DNA of 64,000 nucleotides from Chitiniphilus shinanonensis DSM 23277 (lineage in GTDB: Bacteria > Pseudomonadota > Gammaproteobacteria > Burkholderiales > Chitinibacteraceae), in NCBI RefSeq assembly GCF_000374805.1, contig NZ_KB895355.1, positions 1-64,000 of the forward strand, given 5' to 3'. Of the stretch, positions 8,860 through 16,564 are shown piece by piece. Made by a program: the position numbers and the translations under genes. A model generated the notes under the pieces. That model saw only the letters and a program-made list of their open reading frames with translations. It searched no databases and was not told the origin of the DNA. Within the stretch, counting starts at the first letter, position 1; the number at the start of each line of letters is the position of its first letter.

Positions 8860-9429
8860 ATGCCCTGTGTATATGTTGCCCTGTTGCTTTTTCTGTTTTT
8901 CTCCACGGTTTCGCACTCCAAGGAAATAGAGATTTCCGGTGTGGCAGTAATTGATTTGGACGATCCTGCGGGATGGGTCTTGGAAAAAGATTCAACCGGT
9001 CAAGGTTGTATTGTTCTGGCAAGAAAAGAAGAAGCCAATAAGGTGCCGACCATGCGAATTTGTGCGCAGGAAAAGGGTGGGACTCTTGCTGCGAAGGAGT
9101 TTGGTTTCTATTTTGAAGATGCGCGCTGGAAGGTGGGTGGCGCTTTTGGCACTTATGATGTCCAGCTTGTCGATTTGGCGGATAAACTGATTTTGAAGTC
9201 GGTTGTCGATTGCGGCGTTGAGCAAGACGGAATTCATCATGCGGCGGCTGGGTATTGCTTTCGGGCCATGGTTTTTGGAGAGCGGGCCTCCGTGAGCATT
9301 GAAGCCAGCTCTGTTGGTCAGGCCATGACGGCGGTGGAGCGAATTGTGCCGCGTATTCGTCCTAAATTGCCGCTATCCAAGATCAGTAGGGATGAAATCG
9401 TGAAGGGTATTGGCGCCGCAGTGGATTGA
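8860..9429 (+). CDS. Putative exported immunity-like protein 7
   Basis: 189 residues, starting one base after the previous stop. The signal peptide (Val-Tyr-Val-Ala-Leu-Leu-Leu-Phe-Leu-Phe-Phe, cleavage near Ser-His-Ser) predicts a periplasmic protein. The Val-Val-Asp-Cys ... Gly-Tyr-Cys-Phe pair followed by a Val-Ser-Ile-Glu strand and a C-terminal helix matches the layout of the proteins at 4814 and 5471. The array may thus begin and end with members of one family. GC content is already rising here. It is the last gene before the strong terminator at 9487. Function unknown. Confidence 0.65.
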   Translation: MPCVYVALLLFLFFSTVSHSKEIEISGVAVIDLDDPAGWVLEKDSTGQGCIVLARKEEANKVPTMRICAQEKGGTLAAKEFGFYFEDARWKVGGAFGTYDVQLVDLADKLILKSVVDCGVEQDGIHHAAAGYCFRAMVFGERASVSIEASSVGQAMTAVERIVPRIRPKLPLSKISRDEIVKGIGAAVD

Positions 9430-9486
9430 ATTTTCCGGCTCTTGGAGTAGCCCTGCAATAACCCTGGCGACCCCAGCCGCCCAAAT

Positions 9487-9520
9487 AAAACGGAGCAACC
9501 CAAAGGGTTGCTCCGTTTTT
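9487..9520. terminator. Bidirectional intrinsic terminator
   Basis: A perfect 15-bp inverted repeat (AAAACGGAGCAACCC, 3-base loop, then its complement) has A and T runs on the two flanks. It can end both the T6SS/immunity operon and the convergent prlC gene. It marks the right border of the low-GC block. Confidence 0.92.
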
Positions 9521-9574
9521 CATTCACCGGATTGCGCGATTACCCCCACGCCAACCAGCCGATCCGGCCGCGCC

Positions 9575-11605
9575 TCAAGCCAGCCCGTTGTGCCGCAGCA
9601 GCGCATCGATGTTCGGGGCGCGGCCGCGGAAGGCGGCGAAGGATTCGGCGGCGGGGCGGCTGCCGCCGACGGCGAGGATTTCGCTGCGGAAGCGCGCGCC
9701 GACCTGCGGGTCGACCACGTTGCCGCTGTCCTTGGCGGCTTCCTCGAATGCGGCGTACGCATCCGCCGACAGCACTTCGGCCCACTTGTAGCTGTAGTAA
9801 CCGGCGGCGTAGCCGCCGGCGAAGATGTGGCTGAAGCTCTGCGGGAAGCGGTTGTAGTCGGGCGGCAGCGGGATGGCCAGTTCGCGCTGGATCTCCTCGG
9901 CCAGCGGCTGTACCGCCACGGCCTCCACCTGGCCGTGCAGCGTCATGTCGAAGATCGAGAAATACAACTGGCGCTGGAAGCCCGAGCCGGACTGGAAGTT
10001 CTTGGCGGCCAGCATCTTGTCGAACAGCGCGCGCGGCAGTGAGGCGCCGGTGTCCACGTGGCGGGTCAGCGCGGGCAGCACCTGCCATTCCCAGCAGAAG
10101 TTCTCCATGAACTGGCTGGGCAGTTCCACGGCGTCCCATTCCACGCCGGAGATCCCCGACACCGACAGTTCGTCCACTTCGGTGAGCAGGTGGTGCAGGG
10201 CGTGGCCGGTCTCGTGGAACAGGGTGATCACGTCGTCGTGCGGCAGCAGCGCGGGCTTGCCGTCCACGCCACTGGCGAAGTTGCAGACGATCAGCGCCAC
10301 GGGGGTTTGGAGGCTGCCGTCGGCCAGGCGGCGACGGCCGCGCACGTCGTTCATCCAGGCGCCGCCCTGCTTGCCTTCGCGGGCGTACATGTCCATGTAC
10401 AGGCCGCCGACTTCGCTGCCGTCGGCGTTCTCCAGGCGATAGAAGCGCACGTCCGGGTGCCACAGCGGGGCTTCGGCGGGCACGAAGCGCAGGCCGTACA
10501 GCGTTTCGACCAGCTGGAACAGGCCGGCAATCACGGTCGGCTCGGTGAAGTACTGCTTCACTTCCTGTTCGGAGAACGCGTATTTCTCCTCGCGGATGCG
10601 CTCGGAGACGAAGGCGGTGTCCCACGCCTGCAAGCGGTCGTAGCCCAGCTTGTCCTGCGCGTAGCGTTCCATCTCGGCACGGTCGGCCAGCATGTGGGGC
10701 TTGGCGCGGTCGGACAGATCGCGCAGGAAGCCCAGCACCTGGCCGGGGCTGTCGGCCATCTTGGTGGCGAGCGATTCCTCGCTGAAGCTGCCGAAGCCCA
10801 GCAGGCGCGCGGCTTCCTGGCGCAGGCTGTGGATCTCGCCGATCAGCGGGGTGTTGTCCAGCCCGGCATCGCCGAACTCGGATGCGCGGGTGACATAGGC
10901 GCGGTACAGCGTCTCGCGCAGCGGGCGGTGCTCGGCGAACTGCATCACCGGCAGGTAGCTGGGCATCTTCAGCGTGACTTTCCAGCCGGCCTTGTCGTCG
11001 GCCTGCGCGGCCTGGCGGGCGGCGGCGCGCCAGTCGTCCGGCAGGCCGGCCAGCTCGGCTTCATCCTCGACGTAGAGCGCCCAGGCGTCGGTGGCGTCGA
11101 GTACGTTCTGCGCGAAGCGGGTGGTCAGTTCGGACAGGCGCTCCTCGATCTCCTTGAAGCGCTGTTTCTCGGCCGGCGGCAATTCGGCGCCGGACAACTT
11201 GAAGTCGCGCAGCGCGTCCTCGACGATGGTCTTGCGTGCGCGGTCGTAGCCGGCGAATTCGGCGCTGGCGGCCAGTTGCTTCCAGCCGGCGTACAGCGCT
11301 TCGTTCTGCCCCAGGTCGGTGAAGAAGTTGGACAGCCTCGGGATGTTGGCGTTGTACACCTCGCGCAGCTCGGGCGTGTTGACCACCGACTCCAGGTGGC
11401 CGACCACGCCCCAGGCGCGGCCCAGGCGCTCCATGGTGTCCTCCAGCGGGGTGACGAAGGCGTCCCAGGTCGGCGGCGCGGCCTCGGCCGCCTTCACCGC
11501 CGCGTCGGCCTGGGCCAGCAATTGGTCGAGGGCGGGGTTGACGTGTTCGGGGCGGATGGCGTCGTAGCGGGGCAGGCCGTTCGTTTCGAGCAGGGGGTTG
11601 GACAT
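9575..11605 (-). CDS. prlC: Oligopeptidase A (M3 zinc metallopeptidase)
   Basis: 676 residues, full length for oligopeptidase A, a cytoplasmic peptidase that degrades short peptides including cleaved signal peptides. The M3 zinc motif Leu-Phe-His-Glu-Thr-Gly-His-Ala-Leu-His is present in the C-terminal third. The N-terminus (Asn-Pro-Leu-Leu-x5-Leu-Pro-x-Tyr-Asp-Ala-Ile-Arg-Pro-Glu-His) is typical of PrlC. The ATG at 11605 is preceded by GGAG. It is a single-gene unit divergent from the carbonic anhydrase-like gene. Vertical, housekeeping-like codon use. Confidence 0.95.
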   Translation of the reverse strand: MSNPLLETNGLPRYDAIRPEHVNPALDQLLAQADAAVKAAEAAPPTWDAFVTPLEDTMERLGRAWGVVGHLESVVNTPELREVYNANIPRLSNFFTDLGQNEALYAGWKQLAASAEFAGYDRARKTIVEDALRDFKLSGAELPPAEKQRFKEIEERLSELTTRFAQNVLDATDAWALYVEDEAELAGLPDDWRAAARQAAQADDKAGWKVTLKMPSYLPVMQFAEHRPLRETLYRAYVTRASEFGDAGLDNTPLIGEIHSLRQEAARLLGFGSFSEESLATKMADSPGQVLGFLRDLSDRAKPHMLADRAEMERYAQDKLGYDRLQAWDTAFVSERIREEKYAFSEQEVKQYFTEPTVIAGLFQLVETLYGLRFVPAEAPLWHPDVRFYRLENADGSEVGGLYMDMYAREGKQGGAWMNDVRGRRRLADGSLQTPVALIVCNFASGVDGKPALLPHDDVITLFHETGHALHHLLTEVDELSVSGISGVEWDAVELPSQFMENFCWEWQVLPALTRHVDTGASLPRALFDKMLAAKNFQSGSGFQRQLYFSIFDMTLHGQVEAVAVQPLAEEIQRELAIPLPPDYNRFPQSFSHIFAGGYAAGYYSYKWAEVLSADAYAAFEEAAKDSGNVVDPQVGARFRSEILAVGGSRPAAESFAAFRGRAPNIDALLRHNGLA

Positions 11606-11794
11606 TGAGGCGGCTCCGTGAGGGTCGGGGATGGCGGCGGCCGCGGTGGGCCGCGCGCGCGTATCGGGTCGGGCGTCCGGCGACGGACTGCCACGGGACA
11701 GTATCGGTTCAGATGTGCGCCAGGGGCGACAACTTCAAGGGCCGGCGCGGGCCGGCGGCGTTACAATCGGCTTTTTCGCAACGGAACGACGCGC

Positions 11795-12325
11795 ATGGCG
11801 CTACAGCAATTCGACGGCATCGCGCCGCAACTGGCGGCCGGCGCCTGGGTGCACGACGGGGCCTGGGTGATCGGCGAGGTGCAACTGGGCGAGAACGTGT
11901 CGGTGTGGCCCGGCGCGGTGGTGCGCGGCGACGTCAACCATATCCGCATCGGCCGCGATTCCAACGTGCAGGATTGCAGCGTGCTGCATGTGACCCACAA
12001 GCGCCCCGACGATCCCGAAGGCGCGCCGTTGATCATCGGCGAGCGCGTCACCATCGGCCATGGCGTGATGCTGCACGGCTGCACCATCGGCAACGAGGTG
12101 CTGGTCGGCATGGGCACCATCGTGCTGGATAACGTCGTGATCGAGGATCGGGTGATGATCGGCGCCGGCTCGCTGGTGCCGCCGGGCAAGGTGCTGCGCT
12201 CGGGTCATCTGTACCTGGGCCGGCCGGTGAAGGAGGTCCGCCCGCTCACCGACGACGAACTGGTGCATTTCGCGTATTCCGCCGCGCACTATGTGCGCTT
12301 GATGGAAAAGCATCGCCAGTCGTGA
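11795..12325 (+). CDS. Gamma-class carbonic anhydrase-like protein (YrdA family)
   Basis: 176 residues from the ATG at 11795; the frame stays open upstream, but homology begins here (Phe-Asp-Gly-Ile-Ala-Pro). The body is a left-handed beta-helix of hexapeptide repeats (Ile-Gly-Glu-Val-Gln-Leu-Gly, Ile-Gly-Arg-Asp-Ser-Asn, Ile-Gly-His-Gly-Val). The metal-binding His set around Leu-His-Val-Thr-His and Ile-Gly-His-Gly-Val-Met-Leu-His is present. Family members bind zinc or iron as trimers; physiological activity is often unproven. It diverges from prlC and ends at the hairpin at 12350. Confidence 0.9.
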   Translation: MALQQFDGIAPQLAAGAWVHDGAWVIGEVQLGENVSVWPGAVVRGDVNHIRIGRDSNVQDCSVLHVTHKRPDDPEGAPLIIGERVTIGHGVMLHGCTIGNEVLVGMGTIVLDNVVIEDRVMIGAGSLVPPGKVLRSGHLYLGRPVKEVRPLTDDELVHFAYSAAHYVRLMEKHRQS

Positions 12326-12349
12326 TCGGGCGGCGCGATGGCGCAGGTC

Positions 12350-12382
12350 AAAAAAAAGCGGAGCTTCGGCCCCGCTTTTTTT
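12350..12382. terminator. Intrinsic terminator (both directions)
   Basis: An A-run, then GCGG-AGC, a TTCG tetraloop and GCC-CCGC, then a T-run. The stem has one mismatch. It lies between the convergent carbonic anhydrase-like and GyrI-like genes and can serve both. Confidence 0.85.
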
Positions 12383-12406
12383 GTCGTGCCGGAAACCAGG
12401 CGCGAT

Positions 12407-12952
12407 TCAGGACTGGCTGCGGTGGCGGACGGGAACGAGCAGGTCGAGCTGCGCCGGCCGCAGGGCTCCCGGCGTCTGTAGATGAGTGAAGACATTCAAA
12501 TGCTCTTCCAGCGAATCGAACATGTTCTCCGGGGAACCATTGCCGCGATAGACGTATTCGCCGTTTTGCTCCACCCACGCGCTCAGCCATTCCCATTCGT
12601 GGAAATCGTCCATCTGGATGGCGTGGGCCGCATACAGGCCGCCTTCGAATCGCTTCTTGGTAAGCGGGGCAGGGACGGCGAGGTCATCGGGAATGGTGAG
12701 CCAGAACTCATAGCCATGCGCGCCGGTATCGTCCACCGGGTTGGGATGGTTGAAGCCGTACAGCCGCAGGTCGGGCTTGATTCGGGCCAGGTCATGGGCG
12801 CGGGCGAACGCGGCGATCTGGTCGAGCGTGACGTGTTCCGGGTCGGGACCGATGAAATGGGCGGCGGCGACGGTGGCGGGCGGCAGATAGAGAATGCGCA
12901 CATTGCGCAGCTTGGAACACGATTGCCGGTCATGCTTCAAATCATCTGTCAT
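12407..12952 (-). CDS. GyrI-like / AraC effector-binding-domain protein
   Basis: 181 residues. The chosen ATG at 12952 has GAGGAAG nine bases upstream; longer in-frame starts add an unrelated Arg-rich extension. The sequence from Leu-Arg-Asn-Val-Arg-Ile-Leu-Tyr-Leu-Pro-Pro-Ala-Thr-Val-Ala through the Tyr-Glu-Phe-Trp-Leu-Thr-Ile-Pro and Gly-Gly-Leu-Tyr-Ala-Ala blocks matches the GyrI/SbmC-type small-molecule-binding fold. That fold is often found at the C-terminus of AraC regulators. There is no helix-turn-helix, so it is probably a stand-alone ligand-binding protein. The ligand is unknown. Confidence 0.75.
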   Translation of the reverse strand: MTDDLKHDRQSCSKLRNVRILYLPPATVAAAHFIGPDPEHVTLDQIAAFARAHDLARIKPDLRLYGFNHPNPVDDTGAHGYEFWLTIPDDLAVPAPLTKKRFEGGLYAAHAIQMDDFHEWEWLSAWVEQNGEYVYRGNGSPENMFDSLEEHLNVFTHLQTPGALRPAQLDLLVPVRHRSQS

Positions 12953-13317
12953 GGCGTGGGCTTCCTCGGGTTGGTCGTTTCGGGTGGCGGAGGATTGGCA
13001 CGGTTTGCCTGTCCCGCGCCCGGCAAAGGAATGGCGATCTGAATCGCCGGATATGTTCTCCGACATGCACTTCGCATGCCTTTGTCTTTTCTCAAGAAAC
13101 AATGGGCTGGATTCAAAACGTCGGGCCAAGACGCGATCGTGGGCCAGCGACCGGCGAGCCGTGCGCAATGCGGCGAGTCCATATCCTGATATCCGGGGCA
13201 AAGCTTTGGGTCATCCACTGGGCGTCCATTGCCGGCGGATGCTTGCCCGGCGTTGGGGCGGCGGCCCGGCATGGCCGCGCGGTGACGGGGCGCCGCGATG
13301 ATCGGCGCGGGGCCGGC
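12953..13317. other. Intergenic region, no gene supported
   Basis: About 365 bases between the start of the GyrI-like gene and the next terminator. It should hold that gene's promoter. No conserved-looking frame, tRNA or strong hairpin was seen, and the frames present are GC-driven with no ribosome binding site. Confidence 0.5.
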
Positions 13318-13357
13318 CAATATAAAAAGCGGAGCCGAAGCCCCGCTTTTTATATTG
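13318..13357 (-). terminator. Intrinsic terminator after the chitin-binding protein gene
   Basis: A long inverted repeat, CAATATAAAAAGCGG paired with CCGCTTTTTATATTG around a small loop. It lies 12 bases beyond the stop of the minus-strand gene ending at 13370. Confidence 0.88.
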
Positions 13358-13369
13358 CGTGAAACGACC

Positions 13370-14314
13370 TCAGAACCAGGTGCCGAAGCGGGCCCACAGT
13401 TGCGATGTCGGACGGCAGACGTTGGCTGCGTTGCACAGCCAGACGCTGACGCGGCTGGTCGGGTCGATGCGCGTTGCCGGCAGCGTGGCGCTGGCGGTCC
13501 AGGCATAGCGTGCCTCGCACACCGGGTTGCCGGGCTTGGGCTCGGGGCAATCGGTCACCACCTGGTGGAACAGCGTATCGCTGGCGGCCACTTCGCCGTT
13601 GACGTGGATTTCCCAGCGCGCCGGGGCGGGCGTGCGCGGGCCGATCGGGGTGTTGATGAAGAAGTCGTAACGCTGCGTGGCCTGGGTGGCGTCGAGTATC
13701 CGGTACACATTGGCGAGGAAGGTCTGCGGCAGGCCGGAGGGCGGCGGCACGTCCGGCAGCAGTTCCCACGCGCCCCACTGCTGGCTGCCCGGCACTTCGC
13801 CCTGCGTCCACCAGCGGGCGCGGTAGACCAGGCCGTTGTAGACCACCTGGGCACCGCCGCTGTACGCGATGCTGTTGGACCAGGCACCCGCGGTGCCGTT
13901 GTCCAGCGGCTCCCACGCGCCGCCGCTGCCCGGACGCTCGCCCTGGGTCCACCATTTGGCGCGCCAGCCCACGCCATCGACGCTGGCGGTATCGCCGGCG
14001 TTGTAGACGCGCGCAACATCCCAGGCCGCCGGCAGCGGCGTGCCGCCGCCGAACAGGCGCTGGTAATCGGCGTCGGACAGCGAGGGCAGCGGTGCGTCGT
14101 TGCCGTAACGGCCGGGTACCGGGCAGGGATTGGGGGGGATGACGCCCACCGGCTGCTGCGCGATGTTGGGCAGCACCAGCGGCAATTGACCTTCCGGCCC
14201 ATTGGGAGCGGGCGCGAGCGGGATGATGAGCGGGGGCAGGCAGGCCAGGGCGGGCGCGGCGCACAGCGTGCCGGCCAGTATTGCCAGGCCGCGTGCCAGG
14301 GACGGGGCTTGCAT
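13370..14314 (-). CDS. Secreted protein with two CBM5/12 chitin-binding-type modules
   Basis: 314 residues with a Sec signal peptide (Leu-Ala-Ile-Leu-Ala-Gly-Thr-Leu-Cys-Ala-Ala-Pro-Ala-Leu-Ala). A Pro-rich stretch is followed by two adjacent modules at about residues 98-145 and 146-190. Each has Ala-Trp, Val-Tyr/Ala-Tyr, Gly, Val-x-Tyr/Trp, and the hallmark Arg-Ala-Lys/Arg-Trp-Trp-Thr-Gln-Gly-Glu ending in Gly-Ala-Trp-Glu. This is the CBM5/12 fold that binds chitin or cellulose through surface Trp/Tyr. The last about 120 residues are an unrecognised domain with paired Cys. No catalytic domain is present, so the protein probably anchors to or senses polysaccharide. GGAGGAG precedes the ATG. 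Confidence 0.85.
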   Translation of the reverse strand: MQAPSLARGLAILAGTLCAAPALACLPPLIIPLAPAPNGPEGQLPLVLPNIAQQPVGVIPPNPCPVPGRYGNDAPLPSLSDADYQRLFGGGTPLPAAWDVARVYNAGDTASVDGVGWRAKWWTQGERPGSGGAWEPLDNGTAGAWSNSIAYSGGAQVVYNGLVYRARWWTQGEVPGSQQWGAWELLPDVPPPSGLPQTFLANVYRILDATQATQRYDFFINTPIGPRTPAPARWEIHVNGEVAASDTLFHQVVTDCPEPKPGNPVCEARYAWTASATLPATRIDPTSRVSVWLCNAANVCRPTSQLWARFGTWF

Positions 14315-14482
14315 AGGGACACTCCTCCAGTCGAATGATTATGCGGACAGCATGGCGCTGCCCGCGCTAAGCATCGGCATGGCACTGAAGGAAGTCAATA
14401 AATATCAATAAATCAATATATTGCGATGGATTTGCCTGCCGCCGGTCGCGCGAAACCCACCGTGTGGAGCGGGCCGGCGCCA

Positions 14483-14630
14483 GGGCGAATCGATCTTCAC
14501 GCGTGGGTGCGAAGGTCGGGCGGATGGCTGTGTTGCGCCTCGCTTGCGGGTTTACCCCGCGGTACTTGGCACGCCTTGCCCTGCCTCCCGGCATTCGCCC
14601 TTCGCACCCAGTTTGAATGTCGATTCACCC
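14483..14630. repeat. Dispersed inverted-repeat element, family B, copy 1
   Basis: Imperfect terminal inverted repeats of about 32 bases begin GGGCGAATCGATCTTC and end in the complement-like GTCGATTCACCC. The arms match the element at 41335-41512 (GGGCGAATCGACCTTC). It fills most of the 330-base gap between the chitin-binding gene and the next gene. The rest of that gap (about 14340-14425) is AT-rich and probably holds the chitin-binding gene promoter. It encodes no protein. Confidence 0.7.
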
Positions 14631-14647
14631 TAGGCCAGCCCCATCGA

Positions 14648-15016
14648 TCAATTGCGTTTCTGCTCGATTTCCCAGGTGACGATCTTGTCGCCGTTCAGCC
14701 CGCATTTGAGGATGACGGGAAGGCTCTTGCCGCCGCGCGTGCCGGTGGCGTCGATCAGCACGCGAGTCGACACCACCGTGGAAAGGCGCGGGGTGAAGGC
14801 TTGCTCCCAGCGCTCGATCATGCCGGCGGCCAGTTGCTCGTCGGTGGCGTGGATGGCGGTGTATGCGGTGCGCTTGGGAACGCGCTTTTGCAGGCGTTCG
14901 TAGCACTGGGTGACGGTGGCGGAAGGTGTGGCGCCGGGGGACGAGGCGTCGTCGGCGGCCTGGGCGGCAAACGGGATGGCTAGAGCGGCGATGAGGACGA
15001 ACTGGAACGTGCGCAT
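14648..15016 (-). CDS. Small exported protein of unknown function
   Basis: 122 residues with a typical signal peptide (Phe-Val-Leu-Ile-Ala-Ala-Leu-Ala-Ile-Pro-Phe-Ala-Ala-Gln-Ala-Ala). The mature part has a Cys-Tyr-Glu-Arg-Leu near its start and a Leu-Lys-Cys-Gly-Leu-Asn near its end, which could form a disulphide. Between them are an amphipathic segment and a Val-Ser-Thr-Arg-Val-Leu-Ile-Asp-Ala strand. It is likely periplasmic. No family is recognised. It is the last of several small minus-strand envelope genes. Confidence 0.65.
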   Translation of the reverse strand: MRTFQFVLIAALAIPFAAQAADDASSPGATPSATVTQCYERLQKRVPKRTAYTAIHATDEQLAAGMIERWEQAFTPRLSTVVSTRVLIDATGTRGGKSLPVILKCGLNGDKIVTWEIEQKRN

Positions 15017-15152
15017 GAGGTTGAGCCCCTTTCTTGTCTTGAACCTTCCTTAGCATTGGCGATGAAAGGTTGTGTGGCAAGTCGGGATCACGGCAAAAGC
15101 CGCAGGTGGTTGATCGACAAGGAAACTTGCCGTGATCCACGGGGCTGATCTG

Positions 15153-15473
15153 TCAGCAACGACCCTTTTTGGCTTGTCCGGGCGGGCAATGCTTGGGCTT
15201 GGGGCCGTGATGGTCGTGCCACCATTTCTGGTCGCGCCAGCGATGGCCGTCCCAGTAATAGCCCTTGGGATGGCGCTCGCCGACATGGCGTCCCTGGTGA
15301 TCGTCCCACCAGCGCGGTTCGCGCCAGTCGTAGCCGTCCCAGTAATAGCCGCGATGATCGCGATCGCCGATGTGGATGGAGATGCCAGGGGCGCCGATGC
15401 TGACGTCCACGTCGGCGGCCTGGCCCAGCAGCGGTAAGGCCGCCAGGGCGGCGATGAGCAGGTACTTTTTCAT
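15153..15473 (-). CDS. DUF2502-like small periplasmic protein
   Basis: 106 residues. The ATG at 15473 has GAGGAG seven bases upstream and gives a clean signal peptide (Met-Lys-Lys-Tyr-Leu-Leu-Ile-Ala-Ala-Leu, cleavage at Gln-Ala-Ala). The mature sequence begins Asp-Val-Asp-Val-Ser-Ile-Gly-Ala-Pro-Gly-Ile-Ser-Ile-His-Ile-Gly-Asp-Arg-Asp. It carries repeated Gly-Tyr-Tyr-Trp-Asp-Gly and Trp-Arg-x-x-Trp-Trp motifs ending in a His/Lys-rich Cys tail. This resembles DUF2502 proteins such as E. coli YpeC. Function is unknown; the His-rich composition could bind metal. Confidence 0.78.
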   Translation of the reverse strand: MKKYLLIAALAALPLLGQAADVDVSIGAPGISIHIGDRDHRGYYWDGYDWREPRWWDDHQGRHVGERHPKGYYWDGHRWRDQKWWHDHHGPKPKHCPPGQAKKGRC

Positions 15474-15592
15474 GATGGGCTCCTCGATGGGGTATTGGAC
15501 CAGCCTACCAACGTTCAGCCCGGTATGTCGGTGGACCAATTAACGGCCCACCGGCCGACAGGCGCGCGATTTCGTGAGCCACATCACAACGC

Positions 15593-16066
15593 TCAGCAGT
15601 CCCCCACCCGGTGGCCTTTGCCGCGTACGTGGCGCTTCACCGACGCCGAGTCGAACTGGTTCTCGAAGGTATAGGCGTCGCGCGCGGGGTTGAAGACGAT
15701 CACGCTGTGCAGCGTGGACGCGTCGGGTTCGCCGCACTGGATGTCGGTGGTCAGCGTGTTGCCGCTGACGGTATAGCGCGGGTCGCCGCATTGCTTGCCC
15801 AGGCCCTGGCTTTCCTGCCACGCCTTGAAGCTGGCTTCGTCCACGCACATCGAGCCGGTCAACGTGCCGGCCTTGAGGTCGAGATTGGCGCCGCTCTTCT
15901 TGATCTGCGCCAGCGCCTGCGGGCCCGCCTTCTGAAAGGCGGCCTGCTGCTCGGGAGTCAATTCGGTGGTGACTTCCCATTTGCCGTTCGCGGGCAGCAG
16001 CGGCGGCAGGTCGAGGGCGTGGGCGGCAAAAGGGAGCAGGGCCAGCAGGCAGAAGCGGCGGAACAT
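15593..16066 (-). CDS. DUF3617-like exported protein
   Basis: 157 residues from the ATG at 16066, preceded by GGAG; an alternative ATG at 16084 is possible. The signal peptide is Met-Phe-Arg-Arg-Phe-Cys-Leu-Leu-Ala-Leu-Leu-Pro-Phe-Ala-Ala-His-Ala. The mature sequence has Gly-Lys-Trp-Glu-Val-Thr-Thr-Glu, a Met-Cys-Val-Asp, Gly-Lys-Gln-Cys-Gly-Asp and an Ile-Gln-Cys. This is the Cys-spaced pattern of DUF3617 periplasmic proteins. Function unknown. Confidence 0.72.
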   Translation of the reverse strand: MFRRFCLLALLPFAAHALDLPPLLPANGKWEVTTELTPEQQAAFQKAGPQALAQIKKSGANLDLKAGTLTGSMCVDEASFKAWQESQGLGKQCGDPRYTVSGNTLTTDIQCGEPDASTLHSVIVFNPARDAYTFENQFDSASVKRHVRGKGHRVGDC

Positions 16067-16247
16067 GAGCAACTCCGTTGACATGAGGAGTCCTCTATAT
16101 CCACGCCCGACCCTGGGCGCGCAAGCGATACGGTTCATCGGACACGAGGAACGGCGCGCTCGTCTTGCCCGCGTCGGGGCGCGCCGGGTTGGCGGGCCGA
16201 TGGGCCGGCCCCGTCATCTGGCGTTCTAGCGTGACGGGCGATTTGCC

Positions 16248-16406
16248 TCAGCGCTTGCCCAGCAGCTTTCCCAGCAGCGGGTTCAGCGGCTGCGCCTGCT
16301 TGGCGCCGCCGTGTTGCGCGCCGTGTTGCGCGGCGCTGTCCTGCTTGAGCTTGTTGTTGATCTTGAGGCCCCTGCGCTTTTCCAGCTCGGTGCGTTTCAT
16401 GGTCAT
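16248..16406 (-). CDS. Small basic protein of unknown function
   Basis: About 50 residues: Met-(Thr-Met)-Lys-Arg-Thr-Glu-Leu-Glu-Lys-Arg-Arg-Gly-Leu-Lys-Ile, a Gln/His/Gly-rich middle, and a Leu-Leu-Gly-Lys-Leu-Leu-Gly-Lys end. Start may be 16406 or 16400; neither has a strong ribosome binding site. The frame is open far upstream, but only this part has protein-like, Lys-rich composition. The short Lys-Arg-Thr-Glu-Leu-Glu-Lys start resembles small conserved beta-proteobacterial proteins, from memory only. Confidence 0.5.
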   Translation of the reverse strand: MTMKRTELEKRRGLKINNKLKQDSAAQHGAQHGGAKQAQPLNPLLGKLLGKR

Positions 16407-16517
16407 GGCGGTGTTCCCGGGAAACGAAGGCGGCGATTGTACGATGCGCCGCCGCTGCCGGGTATCGTCGTCCGCCCTGCGCGATCCGCTGCACGGCGCC
16501 GGCGGGGCGACGCCCAC

Positions 16518-16545
16518 GAAAAAGCCGGCGTCGGCCGGCTTTTCC
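16518..16545 (-). terminator. Intrinsic terminator of the first LivJ/LivK-type gene
   Basis: GAAAAAGCCGGC, four-base loop, GCCGGCTTTTC. Read on the minus strand it gives a GC-rich stem followed by TTTTT, 20 bases beyond the stop at 16565. Confidence 0.85.
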
Positions 16546-16564
16546 GCAAGGTGGGCGAGGATGA

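Noticed and set aside
10058-11608. 516-codon frame antisense to prlC
   Set aside because: It mirrors the GC-rich third-codon pattern of prlC, has Gln/Val/Gly-rich composition and no ribosome binding site.
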